Shown: in pieces, positions 51,811 to 63,086 of the stretch
Position numbering within the stretch: the stretch's first letter is position 1
How the letters are laid out: the number at the start of each line of letters is the position of its first letter
Origin: Solea solea
Lineage: Eukaryota; Chordata; Actinopteri; Pleuronectiformes; Soleidae
Direction: 5' to 3'
Length of the DNA stretch: 64,000 nt
NCBI RefSeq assembly: GCF_958295425.1
Contig: NC_081147.1
Span: 7,393,217 to 7,457,216 of the forward strand
Translations under genes and position numbers: made by a program
Notes under the pieces: model-generated
Databases searched by the model: none
Seen by the model: only the letters and a program-made list of their open reading frames with translations
Told to the model about the DNA's origin: nothing

Positions 51811-54204
51811 TTCAGGATTTGGAGGAATTGCATTGTTTTTTCCACTGTCAGTCATTGAGTGGAAAAAGTTACAAATAAAAGCATTTGTACGTGCTGTTAA
51901 TGTAGATAATGTAGTAAAAAAGTGCCCCAGGTGTTTAAATGTTGCTGTTAGCTGACAGAGAGGACAGAGGACGTCCATAGTGATGGTGAGAAGCCCTTAG
52001 AGTGTATCCTCCTTAAACCAACATTAAATGATATATTCCTTGAGACAATAACTCACGAGTCATCTTCACAAAGTAAATTCACTAAATTGAACAGGACAGA
52101 GGTCCATAACATGCACAACATACTATTTCCTTTAAAGTTAAGATGTCCTGGCTAATAATAAAATAAATACAACGTGGAAGTAGACAATAAAGTGTTCACT
52201 GAGCTTGTGCTTTAACAAAATACAATCAAATGCTGGTCCTCTCAAAACATGACACAGCACAAATGTGAGCCTTCAAATGAACCTGCTTCAAATTAAACTA
52301 TTTATTTTCATACATGAACGATCCGACCTTCTGTCAGTAAAAGCAACACGGAGTGAGACAAATCTATGACACTTCAAGAATATACAGTATGTGTATCTCT
52401 GTCTCACAGTTAGACAACTGAAGTTCCACTCTCCTGCACCAAAGTTCATAGAGAAAATGAGTATTTTTAGCTTGCGGTGACACAGGAGCTGCTGGTCTCC
52501 TGTGACCTTATTTGGTAAGTTTCTGTCACTTAGGAAATCTGACTGAAGAATTTCAAACACCAAGTCACAAAAGAACACATTTGGACTTGCTGATGGAGGC
52601 AGCAGTGGATCAACCACGGCTCTGTGTCTGGATACAACAATCACTGACTTTCTCTATGGAAGAATAAGCCGTTTACAAACTTCACTTTCCCGTCAGAGAG
52701 GCTGTCTAAGAGTGAGGAGAGCCATTCCTGATGATGTACCAGTACCACTACAACATAATAATAATACACTTGTACTTAAGTTCAATCTGTTATTTTGTTC
52801 TATAAATAATACCTCAGATGTTAATATCTTCTTCTCCATTAGTGATACATTTTATAAATTCTTTGAAGTAGTACAAGCTTTTATCTTTGCATGTTACAGT
52901 TAGCTTTGTACAGATTAGTGAGTTTGATCTATGTCCATATGAGGGAACAGGGTTCAAGCTCAAGCTCTGAGAGATTTATTTAAAAGTGTCCTTTTGTACA
53001 TTTAACAGAGTAGTGTAAGTGTGTGTGTGTGTGTGTGTGTGTGTCCATGCTTGGTTGCCATCACTAATAGTCTTGTCTTTTCAGTTGCTGTAAACAGTGA
53101 ACCATGTCCAAACATTACCTTATTAAGACACAAGAGGCAGAGCAGACAGAGCCTGAATAATCCAGTCGCTCCTGCTGAAAACAAAGATTTGACTTTGGAG
53201 TTAACTGGACGCAGTTCGACGACTTGAGTCTTCAAAGAGAGGTGTTGACCATGGGTCATGACAGACTTGTCACACACTAGAGGGTTCAAACTACACAGGG
53301 TTCACTTTCAGTCTATGGAAAAATTTGCCTATTTTCCAATTTATTTACAACGTCAATATTTTCCCCAAGAGTTAATGTCTCAATCACTAGTTTCAGCGTT
53401 TATTCCATAGAACATGGTGTTGAGTTTGTAGATTATGTTCCTGGGCTGAGGACACCAGTGATTGACAGCTGGTGTCCTCTTCCAATAGGAGCCTGGCTGC
53501 AAAACCTCAACATGTTATCAGTCAAATCATCATTCAAAACAGGTCAGGCTACATTTTGAATTCAAAAGTCCAAGCCCCTTTCTTCAGACTTCCCTCCGAA
53601 GCTCCGCCTCCAGAGCCCAGGAATGTGCAACAAACACAGATTCATGAGCAACATCGGTGACTTTTGGTACGTTTCGGTGACGCTAAGTTTTTGGATACTG
53701 ACAACGTGATAAGGAAAAACAACAAATACAAATACAAAACAACAGATGGCAGTTTGATTGATGCAACACAATCCAATTCATTAATTTGGGCCGTTCATTG
53801 TGGTTGGATGGTGTTTTACAGGCCTGACATTTTTCATTTCTGTGAATGATTTCATTAATTGGTTACAATCGGGGTGTGAAGAGGATTTTAAGCAATACAG
53901 TAAAAAATGCTCCAGAAAATGATTTCCCACCATGCCTTTAAGCAGTTGCCACTTCAAATGAACATGCCTTTAAACATACACATTTAAACATATTTATTTA
54001 AGATGACTCTGATAAAGAGAGATTCCAAAGTTGGCAACTTTAACTTCTTAGCTGTTCATCAAGCAAGAAATGTCATGATTTTCAAAGTGCAATGTTCAAA
54101 TCACATTACACCACAGTTAGATTCAGATGAGACATGATGATGACAACAGAATATGTGAAGATTCTGTGATGCCACTTTTAAATCTACTGTAGTGTGAGCC
54201 TCAT

Positions 54205-54236
<32 letters not shown>

Positions 54237-54598
54237 TGTTCCTGTTCTGGCAGTGAGGACACTTGTACAAACACTGTCACAGTGTGTGCAGGACATATGT
54301 CCTCACACTTGCTTTCCTTTTTAGACTCTAGAACAAGACAATTTCATACAGCAGCAGTAACTGTGGCTCTGAGTTTCCTGGATGCAGTCATGATAAACAA
54401 CATATACTGAAGTATTTCTGTGTGTGTGTGCGTGTGTGTACTTGTATTCATATATTTGTCAAGTCCAAAAAATGTACAAACCTATCTTAGTCTTGATATT
54501 TTGTCTGGGCTCCACATCTGTAAAGGGCTGCTTCAGGGTTAAGACCTGGTTTTAGGGAAGGCATGATGTGTATAAGGTGTCCTCACTAAGGTATAAAA

Positions 54599-54638
<40 letters not shown>

Positions 54639-56030
54639 AATCAGATACAACATTAATGTTATAATGAAGTGGTTGGTAGGTGTATGAACCTAAAGCAACA
54701 ATTCAGAGGCCCAGTTATTTCACTCCCCACCCTCGCTCTCTTTCTCTCTGTGTTTTGGGGAAATATTTTCCTGAGGCTTGAGAAAAATGTGTGTGACGTC
54801 ATATTTCTTCTAAATTTGGGCTTTTTCTGCATGAAGCAGGGGAGTCAACTGCAGACTGAAACTCCATGTGGAAGCTATTAAACTGGCGTGGGGGGTTACT
54901 ATGTATATACATATACACATATATATATATATATACATATATACTATACTATACATATACTATATGTATACTGCCTGGTTCCCAGACAGTTAACCCCACG
55001 TTGCTCCTGACGTCTGTGCTGACAGTGTGTGAATGGGTAAGAATCACGAGTGACAGAAAATGCACTGCACATAATGCACTGTATGAATGTGTGAGTGAAT
55101 GGGTGTGAATGGATGAATAGTGTGATTTGATTATTGTGTATATCATTTTGATAAAGTATTGATTTTGTCAAATTTTAGCCCCAGAATTAGGAATTGTAAT
55201 GTTTGTTTGCGTTTTAAAATGTTTTGCTAATGACATCACATGTATAAAGGTATATTTACATGTTCTCATTCATCCAGGTCATCGTAAAACACCGTCAGAA
55301 GCAAATGTACTTAAAATGTACAGGATGATTAATCACATTTAGTAAAACAAAATTAAAAGAAAGAAAAAATAATAAAACAACATGAATTCTGATATTATAG
55401 TCTGCATTTTGACTTTAATCTCAATTCTGAGATTAAAGAAAACATCAGAATTCATGCTTTTTCTTTCTTATTTTTGTACATGTGGCATTAATACTCTTCT
55501 GTAAGTTGCCAACCTGTAGGTGGCCACGATGCATAATAGATATCTGTCAAATTGATTCCAAGTGTATGTGGACTCACTACTTTTCCCTTTACTTCATATT
55601 AGTAATATTCATATAAACACAGTGATGTAAATCTAGTGCTTCCATACATAACCTCAAACATATAACATAACCTCTTGACTTTTCACTGTCAAAGATTAGT
55701 CTCTGTCCCTGATTAGAGGGTTTTTGACCCGAGCCTCCCTCCCCACTCCTCCGTCTTCTTTCCATCCACACTCTGGTTTTTCAGTCCCTCCTCTTCTCTG
55801 TTTATCCCTCTGTCTTCCTCTTCCCTCCATCTTTCCCAGACTCCATAGGTCACTAGTTCAGGCTTCGTGCTTTCTCTGACATCGTCCAATCAGTCCTGTC
55901 TGGAGGGGCCAGTCGCTGGTGTAAGGCCCTCCCCCCACTGACCATACAAGGTAACAGAGGAATGCATGGCTTGGCCGTCCATCTGCTTCAAAAGAGAGAG
56001 ACACACACACACAAAGACCAGAGAGTGTCT
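51811..56030. other. Intergenic, repeats and microsatellites
   Basis: It holds a dispersed repeat (52430-52610, related to 1530-1720), TG/CA runs at about 53018-53043, 54207-54231 and 54602-54630, a TA-rich tract at 54900-54965 and a nested palindrome at 55381-55456. Region 53400-53560 looks repetitive but has no assignable family. No exon chain could be supported. Confidence 0.5.
55381..55456. repeat. Nested perfect palindrome
   Basis: The outer arms CATGAATTCTGAT (55381-55393) and ATCAGAATTCATG (55444-55456) are perfect reverse complements. Inside, CTTTAATCTCA and TGAGATTAAAG form a second perfect 11-bp stem around ATTC. The layout fits a short foldback or MITE. Confidence 0.85.
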
Positions 56031-56039
56031 CACACTGAT

Positions 56040-56261
56040 GAGACACGTTACTTCAGTGTGAGTTTTAAAGCTGCAGCAGCTCCAGCAGCTCCAGCAGCAC
56101 TTACTGTAACTATAGTCTCACAGCGGACAGATCCTTGAGGTCAACAAGCAGCTGATTCACTTCACCAGGAAAACCAAGTGAGCGGCGAGTGGAGAAGATG
56201 AGAAGAGGAATCCACCATCAGTGCAGGGATGAAGCAGCACCTGCAGCAGGAGACGCCACAG
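56040..56261 (+). other. Candidate 5' exon of an unidentified gene
   Basis: A repeat-free stretch with a donor (GCCACAG followed by GTATGA) at 56261/56262. Two ATGs open into it: 56198 (MRRGIHHQCRDEAAPAAGDA) and 56229 (MKQHLQQETPQ). Both frames stay open across the proposed splice to 57265. I recognise neither peptide. The first-exon reading is an inference from splice signals only. Confidence 0.3.
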
Positions 56262-57264
56262 GTATGATCACAGAGACTTTGTCTCCTTTAAATGTCCTCA
56301 AAGTCACGTTGTTTTCAGGGAGAAATAACTGGAGAGGTCAGGACACGTCACAATGTCACTCAGGACACGTCACGATGTCACGTAATCCTGCACATCTAGT
56401 CTCAGCCATTACAGACGTGTATTAGTTTTTACCAAATCATCAACACACAATAGCTCAAGACACGACACAGACGTGTGTTTGCAGAGGTGAGACATGTCCA
56501 CTCATGTCCACTCATGTCCACTCATGTCCACTCATGACAGAAGAAATGTGCACTCTGACCTCTGCTACAGTCCAGGTGTATAGAGCAGCTCGTGTTTGAA
56601 GTCGCACACACGTTATCATCTAAAACACTAACTGTTTCTTTTCAGCATCTTTCAGAACTGAGAAGTGACGTCAGACACAGACTGTAACTACGTCCTTGTT
56701 GTGTTGAGTAGCGAGTTTGAAATCATGTTATTATCATGTTAAATCCACAGTATAACCACAAAAACAGGGAAGGAATATGTAACAAGAACAGAAGCGTCAA
56801 ATACTGACTCTCCACCCAATTTAAGGACTAACACACGTAATCATAAACATCTTCTATCACCGTTTGTGTTTCCTGGGCTACGTTTGATTATGAACTGCAG
56901 AATTGAATCTGTAAATGTTAGGTGAAGGCTAGAGAAAATACCCAACTAGTTTATTTTATTAGAAAAAAACCTATGGCCCATCTGTGGCTTGTGGGACTGG
57001 TTTAAAGGGTCGTAATGTGGTTAAGAGGGTGAATTAGAAAAAAAACATATAACTGTATGCAGTGCATGAAAATCTAAGACATGCATTATTAAAACAACAA
57101 CATGTATCATATACATATCACATATTATAAACATGTCATATACATGTCATATACATATTATATACATGTATGTCATATACATCAGACTGGGAAAGATGTT
57201 TGTCTGCTACAACGTTCTGTGAAGACTGTCCACACATGCTCACTGTACTCCTCTGTTCCCCCAG

Positions 57265-57342
57265 AGCCTGTGTGTGTGTGTGTGTGTGAGTCCTCCAGCT
57301 CCGAGACAGAAAAGAGGACAAGAAGCAGAGGACACGAACCAG
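57265..57342 (+). other. Candidate second exon of the unidentified gene
   Basis: Preceded by TGTTCCCCCAG and followed by the good donor GTAAGAG, 78 nt long. From the 56198 start it reads EPVCVCVCESSSSETEKRT and on to SRGHEPG; from 56229 it reads SLCVCVCVSPPAPRQKRG and onward. The Cys-Val part comes from a TG run at 57271-57288, which weakens the coding claim. CA repeats follow the donor within 15 nt (57354-57380). Confidence 0.28.
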
Positions 57343-59076
57343 GTAAGAGTCTCACACACACACACACACACACACACACGCGCGCTGTTAACGTCAAGTT
57401 GGGCTGGTTTAGTTCTAACTTAACTATAAACAGGTTGGAGAAAGACTGAAAACTCTACTGTTGTTCCCACCCGCCCCTGTGCTGCTGCTGTATACACACA
57501 CGTGCTCCCTCACTCAGGTCTGATAGATAAAGGGCGCAGCACACACATAATATTTCTTGTTTTCTGTTCACAAAGACCAAACAAAGGCTACATACTGTAG
57601 CTTTAAGTTGACTTTTTGTCTCCCGTACTGTGACTGTCTGTTGATGTCAGTGGTGAATTATCAGAGACTGTGTCTCCTCTTCCCAAAAGTCCAGCTCATG
57701 AGACACACGTGCTAACGATGAACATGATAAAGAGGAAATGCTGTATTTATTTACAGGGCAGTCAAGCGTCACAGGGCCAGTGGGTTAGGAGGACTTTCAC
57801 ATAACCCTCAACACACACACAGTCACTGACGTCCCCCACTGGGACCCAGAGACCACGACTCCCAGGGTCACTTTCACATGGGTGAGGGAGGGAGAGGATC
57901 TCTGCTCTCAAGATGCTGAAAGCCTCGTGTAGTCGTACACTTTAAACACATGCTAACACTTTGCTCTACACTAACAACACGATAATCGTTTTTAATACAA
58001 TCACAATATCACAATAATACCATCTTATTTCAAGTTTAATTCCCTGCCATAACAGTGGTTATAGTGTTGTGATAAGGAGATCATTTACAGTTTTAGGTAA
58101 TACTTTGGTGATGAGAAATACTACAGGCTTCCATTTGTGCAACACCTTCACATGTCAATCAAAATTGTTAATTTACCATATTATAAAGTTGACGTTCATC
58201 CTCTCTCGTGTCCCACAAACTGAATTACTTACATTATTTATTACATTAGAAATGTGTATGTATGCAACCATAAGAAATGTATTTATACACACAATATAAT
58301 ATAATATAATATAATATAATATCATATAATATCATATAATAATATATATCATTCCTTCCAGAATGTGTGATGATGTATTTTTCATGATCACATACTTATA
58401 TGATATGATAGCAGGTGACACACTCAGTGCCTGGGTGTTTTGGAGTATTTTGAAAGTTCTCCTGATCAGGATCTCCTCCTGGGCTTACATGAGGTCACTA
58501 AGGCTCTTTGGATGGAAAACACATGGAAACAAAGTCAAAGTAATGAAATTCCAAGACACTTAAACTTTGAAAACTCTTTTAATTACATTGGCATGGTCAC
58601 GTTAAACTGATAATAACAAAGTTTTAGCATCAAGCACTCATTTAATGATTTTCTTTGGAACTGGAGTGAAGGGCAGCATTTTTAGTCTGAGCAGAAACAA
58701 AGACCTTTAAAACCCCAGATCTGCTTCCTGATTGGTTCTTATCAGTCACAACAATCAACTGTGCATTAAAAAAACATGGTGTGTTCCTATAGACGCTGAT
58801 TACTGCTGACAAAACACTGTTTTTAAATATATAATATAGATATGGTCATAGGTTCCTGTCAGTCCAAACTCCTGTGTTTCTATCCTAAAACCTTCCTAAG
58901 TCTCTCCCCCCCCCCCCCCCCCCCAATGTTGGGACTCCTGCAGCTGCTCTGATTTCACTCTTCAGTTGTGCATTGCCATTTTTGGTAACTGATCATAAGC
59001 CCCACTTTTTCAGTGACTTTCATGTGTTTCATGTATTTTGTTTCTGAACCTTTACTTCTTCTTTCTTACCACGTGA

Positions 59077-59108
<32 letters not shown>

Positions 59109-59251
59109 CTGTCAGGCAGATGGGGGTCAAATGGGGAGAGGGCTTCCTGTGTGTGATTTACAGATCCATGGGGAAACAGAAAGACGACCATATTTGGCAA
59201 TGTTTGGCTCAACAGGAGAGATGGCTCTGACTGTTATCACAGCCTGTCTAA

Positions 59252-59291
<40 letters not shown>

Positions 59292-60169
59292 ACACACAGA
59301 CACACACTGTAGTGTGACACACTCTCCGTCACTTATCTATTGTTGATGATATTAAATACAAAATGTTGTGACATCTGAGCTTTGACGACAGCGTGACGAC
59401 GATCACTCAGTGTGTGTGTGTGTGTGTTTCCATCATGTTCATCTCTCATTAAAAAAAAGACTTGATCCACGTTCTAAGATCAGCTTATATAACTTGATTT
59501 ATTGATGATTTTCTATCAATACTATTGATTTTACTATAACTTTATTATCAGTGATCTTTGTGCCGTCACATAATAAACCACAACAATTTCACAAATGCTG
59601 CATCAAGCTTTGTTAAACCTGGTTTCCCTTTGATTCTCTTCTTTAAATATATTTATTTGTCTTTTACAGTTTACACATGGCGTTTTCTACAGATTGTGTA
59701 CATACAAACACACATTCATAGATATGTAAACTCTCAGTAAGCCTAATGAAACCGTTTTTTTAAATGTTTTTTTTTCCATTTATTGTAAATCTTTGGGTTC
59801 CAAATGGAACGGGGGGAACACCCTCTCAAAGAATTAGAAATAGAAATGTAATCATGTTGGTGTTCTTTGAATAATAATTATAATAATGATGATAATTATC
59901 TGAAGATACTCAGTGTGTTCAGCAGCTGTCTTACTTACTAACCTAACCCACTGACTCTCATACGATAAATCCACAGTGGGGTTTTTGTCATTAAAATATC
60001 TTATCACAACTATTTGACTGAAATGCAGCTGCAGTCAGGAAGAACAGTGATGAGCTCCCCCCCCCACACACACACACACACAGTGCAGATTTGTTTGTTG
60101 GTGTAGTTTACACAAGGGCAACACTTCCTGGGAACAGACAGTGAGACATGACCTACTGTGGGACTGTGG

Positions 60170-60215
<46 letters not shown>

Positions 60216-60226
60216 ACTGATTCTTC
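57343..60226. other. No recognised gene, several simple repeats
   Basis: It includes (ATAAT)n-like sequence at 58290-58345, a run of about 19 C at 58906-58924, TG at 59082-59107, CA at 59256-59306, TG at 59410-59427, CA at 60065-60081 and TG at 60174-60206. No exon or mobile-element signature is supported. Confidence 0.55.
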
Positions 60227-60475
60227 TTAATATGGACTTGTTGAGCCCAGAGCAGAGGGAGAAGGACGGGGTGAGATAAAGTCGTCCTCCTCCGCTGCTG
60301 CTGCTGCTGCTGCCTCCTCACTGTGACTAGAAAAGGGAATGTATGTAGCCAGCTTGAAGGAGGTGGTGTAGGAGGAGGGGGTGGTGGTGGTGGGGAGGGG
60401 TGACAGACTATCAGTGGGAGCGATCACAGCCTGGAAGAGAGAATGTTTATCCAAAGCAGCGATCCCATTTTCCAT
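60227..60475 (-). CDS. Small unassigned open reading frame (82 codons)
   Basis: A minus-strand ATG at 60475 opens MENGIAALDKHSLFQAVI, continues with Ser/Thr/Pro-rich sequence, a seven-Ala run from a (CTG)n tract, EEDD and a stop. The part before the Ala run does not look like translated simple repeat. An ATATAA motif about 30 bp upstream on this strand could act as a TATA box. I do not recognise the product. It may be an exon or chance. Confidence 0.2.
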   Translation of the reverse strand: MENGIAALDKHSLFQAVIAPTDSLSPLPTTTTPSSYTTSFKLATYIPFSSHSEEAAAAAAAEEDDFISPRPSPSALGSTSPY

Positions 60476-60503
60476 GATCCCCGAAATGAAAGGCTGGCTC
60501 CGG

Positions 60504-60559
60504 CCTTATATGGGCACAATGGGAGTTTCCAGCTGAGCAGAGTCAAAGCATTCCTGGAA
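60504..60559. promoter_or_regulatory. CArG box with M-CAT/STAT-like motif
   Basis: CCTTATATGG at 60504-60513 is a perfect CC(A/T)6GG serum-response-factor site. CATTCCT at 60549-60555 matches the M-CAT (TEAD) core and overlaps TTCCTGGAA (60551-60559), a STAT-type palindrome. The cluster is in non-repetitive sequence immediately before the 42-bp minisatellite. Motifs are seen; regulatory activity is inferred. Confidence 0.4.
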
Positions 60560-60570
60560 AACACCCGGCG

Positions 60571-60924
60571 TCTCTCTCTCTCTCTCTCTCTGTCTCACTG
60601 CCTCTGTCTTTATATGTCTCTCTCCCTGTCTCTGTCTCATTGCCTCTGTCTTTATATGTCTCTGTCTCACTGCCTCTGTCTTTATATGTCTCTCTCCCTG
60701 TCTCTGTCTCATTGCCTCTGTCTTTATATGTCTCTCTCCCTGTCTCTGTCTCACTGCCTCTGTCTTTATATGTCTCTCTCCCTGTCTCTGTCTCATTACC
60801 TCTGTCTTTATATGTCTCTCTCCCTGTCTCTGTCTTTATGTGTCTCTCTCCCTGTCTCTGTCTCATTGCCTCTGTCTTTATATGTCTCTCTCCCTGTCTC
60901 TGTCTCATTGCCTCTGTCTTTATA

Positions 60925-60962
<38 letters not shown>

Positions 60963-61240
60963 ATTGCCTCTGTCTTTATATGTCTCTCTCCCTGTCTCTG
61001 TCTCACTGCCTCTGTCTTTATATGTCTCTCTCCCTGTCTCTGTCTCATTGCCTCTGTCTTTATATGTCTCTCTCCCTGTCTCTGTCTCACTGCCTCTGTC
61101 TTTATATGTCTCTCTCCCTGTCTCTGTCTCATTACCTCTGTCTTTATATGTCTCTCTCCCTGTCTCTGTCTCACTGCCTCTGTCTTTATATGTCTCTCTC
61201 CCTGTCTCTGTCTCACTGCCTCTGTCTTTATATGTCTCTG
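60571..61240. repeat. 42-bp pyrimidine-rich minisatellite, about 15 units
   Basis: The unit contains TCTCTCTCCCTGTCTCTGTC and CCTCTGTCTTTATATG, with a 42-bp period seen at 60601 and 60643. Variant and shortened units occur (for example near 60660 and 60830), and there is a CT run at about 60927-60957. Because 42 is a multiple of three and the unit lacks stops in several frames, long open frames appear on both strands; these are artefacts. Confidence 0.95.
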
Positions 61241-62277
61241 TGTCCTCTCTCTCCTTGTCTGAGGAACAGCCCATGAGTGTTTGTCACCAGGTCTGCAGAG
61301 TGAAGGTGGAGAGACTCTGCTTCAGACACAGTCCTGCTCATGACAAGTTCTAAAGGGATGATTTCATCACTTACACACACACACTGCCATCCTCAGCAAC
61401 CAGCCTGACACATGGAGGCTCCTCACTGGAAACATGGCTCTTCAACACTGTATTTGAGTTTTCCAAACAGGAGCAGTGACACATAAAACTAATGATGGAA
61501 ATAATTAAAAAAAAGGTAAACAATAGGGCAAAAAAAACCAGGATTGACCTACTTAACAAAAGGCTCATATAATCAAATCTACACCAGCATCTACATCTAT
61601 GATATCTTAAGAATAGGTTTGCCACTTAATCTCTTGATCTCTTAATAATATCTGACAGGAAAGTGAAGTTTGTGTTACTTTGTTCACCACTCACTCCAAA
61701 AGTCCACAGAGAAAATCTGACATTAAGATAAAGCAGCAAACATATTAGATTTGAGCTGTTTTCAGTGTGAGCGAGTGTCCGTGTGTCTGGTTGGTTCTCA
61801 GGCGGCACATTGTGGGTATTTGTGGGTAATGAGTGGTTTGATCCTGGCTTCTCTAGTTAACATGCTGTTGGGAGACTAAGATATAAAACTTGAAATTGCC
61901 CTGATGGCTGTTGCATTAGTGTGTGAATGAATGACTGATGTGTGTATGAGTGAGTGAGTGTGACTCAAACTTCACATGGATCTGCATGTGAATGCATAGA
62001 AACAAGAGAGTTTCCCTCAGTGAACAGTACAGTAGATGTCTCCTGACATGGAACAGATGCATCTACGAACCCTGATGGTTTCCTGCCTGTGGTTATAAAA
62101 GGAGTGAGTGTATGTATGAAGGTGTCAGATGTCCACTCTCACATTTCACCGTGTGTGTGTGTGTAATGTGAGATGGAGCAGCAGCACAGGAAACTAAAAT
62201 TAAAATGGTCTATCGGGGGGTTAAAGTCATTTCCTTTTCTCCCCACCCCAACAAGAATATGTGTGTTTCTCCCACAG
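61241..62277. other. No recognised gene
   Basis: Mixed sequence with a weak resemblance near 61680-61720 (CCAAAAGTCCACAGAGAAAA) to the 1530/52430 repeat, and a TG run at about 62153-62164. Nothing else is supported. Confidence 0.4.
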
Positions 62278-62307
62278 ACCCTCCCCTCTCACCCCTGCTC
62301 CCCAAAT

Positions 62308-62397
<90 letters not shown>
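62308..62397. repeat. Pure (AGC)30 trinucleotide repeat
   Basis: Thirty uninterrupted AGC units followed by AGT. It is CAG-type on the plus strand and CTG-type on the minus strand. It lies between an acceptor-like TTTCTCCCACAG (ending 62277) and a donor-like CCAG/GTAAAC (62431/62432). The Ala frame is open across that whole interval, the Ser frame stops just after the repeat, and the Gln frame stops just before it. Confidence 0.95.
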
Positions 62398-62400
<3 letters not shown>

Positions 62401-63047
62401 GTACAGTAGAAGAAGTCACCACGTTTACCAGGTAAACTCCCATATATCCAGCTGCTATTGTGCTGTTGTGTGGTTAGTGAGTGTCCACATTTTGTCCACA
62501 GTGACGTCATCTGTAACAAACATGGACACTACTTGTTTGTGTGGTTGTGTGAGGTATGGTCAGCATTGACTCTGCTGAGGACACCACTTAATATGATCGT
62601 CAACCTGCATGCACGCTGAAGCTGAGGAAGATAAATGGAACCCAGCCATCAGCGCCACTTAGCCTGTGACCTGTACAAATAAGACCATACCTCATTCAAC
62701 CACACTTTTGTGGCATTGGAACTATCCCTTTAAAGTGAGGACATATGATATATGTGTTAATAACTGATATATGACACTAAACTGCTGCTAAAACAACAGT
62801 AAATAACTGCAAAATGATGATCTCCAGCCACATGTAGAGAGGTGGCACTGTGTGCAGCTGACAGACACTGATACTGTGGACGTGGGCATCTTCCCTGTGG
62901 CCCACGGTGCAGTGCTGCATCTCTGGTCAGTTGATAGTCTGAGATGAAGCACTGTAGCTCGGGACAGAGGACAGAAACACCACATCTGATCATGTCTGAA
63001 GTCACGAGACAGCATCCAGCATCAGGTCCAGGTCTACCATGTCATCT

Positions 63048-63048
63048 A

Positions 63049-63086
<38 letters not shown>
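63048..63086. repeat. (CTGT)n microsatellite
   Basis: About nine CTGT units. Downstream, 63136-63179 holds an inverted repeat (CCAGGAATCCC and GGATTCCTGG). Confidence 0.9.

Noticed and set aside
60443..61353. 277- and 237-codon plus-strand frames and a 243-codon minus-strand frame
   Set aside because: They exist only because the 42-bp minisatellite period is a multiple of three; the residues are a translated repeat.
62173..62569. Poly-Ser, poly-Ala, poly-Cys and poly-Leu open frames
   Set aside because: All are readings of the (AGC)30 tract; only the splice-flanked interval was kept, as a low-confidence observation.
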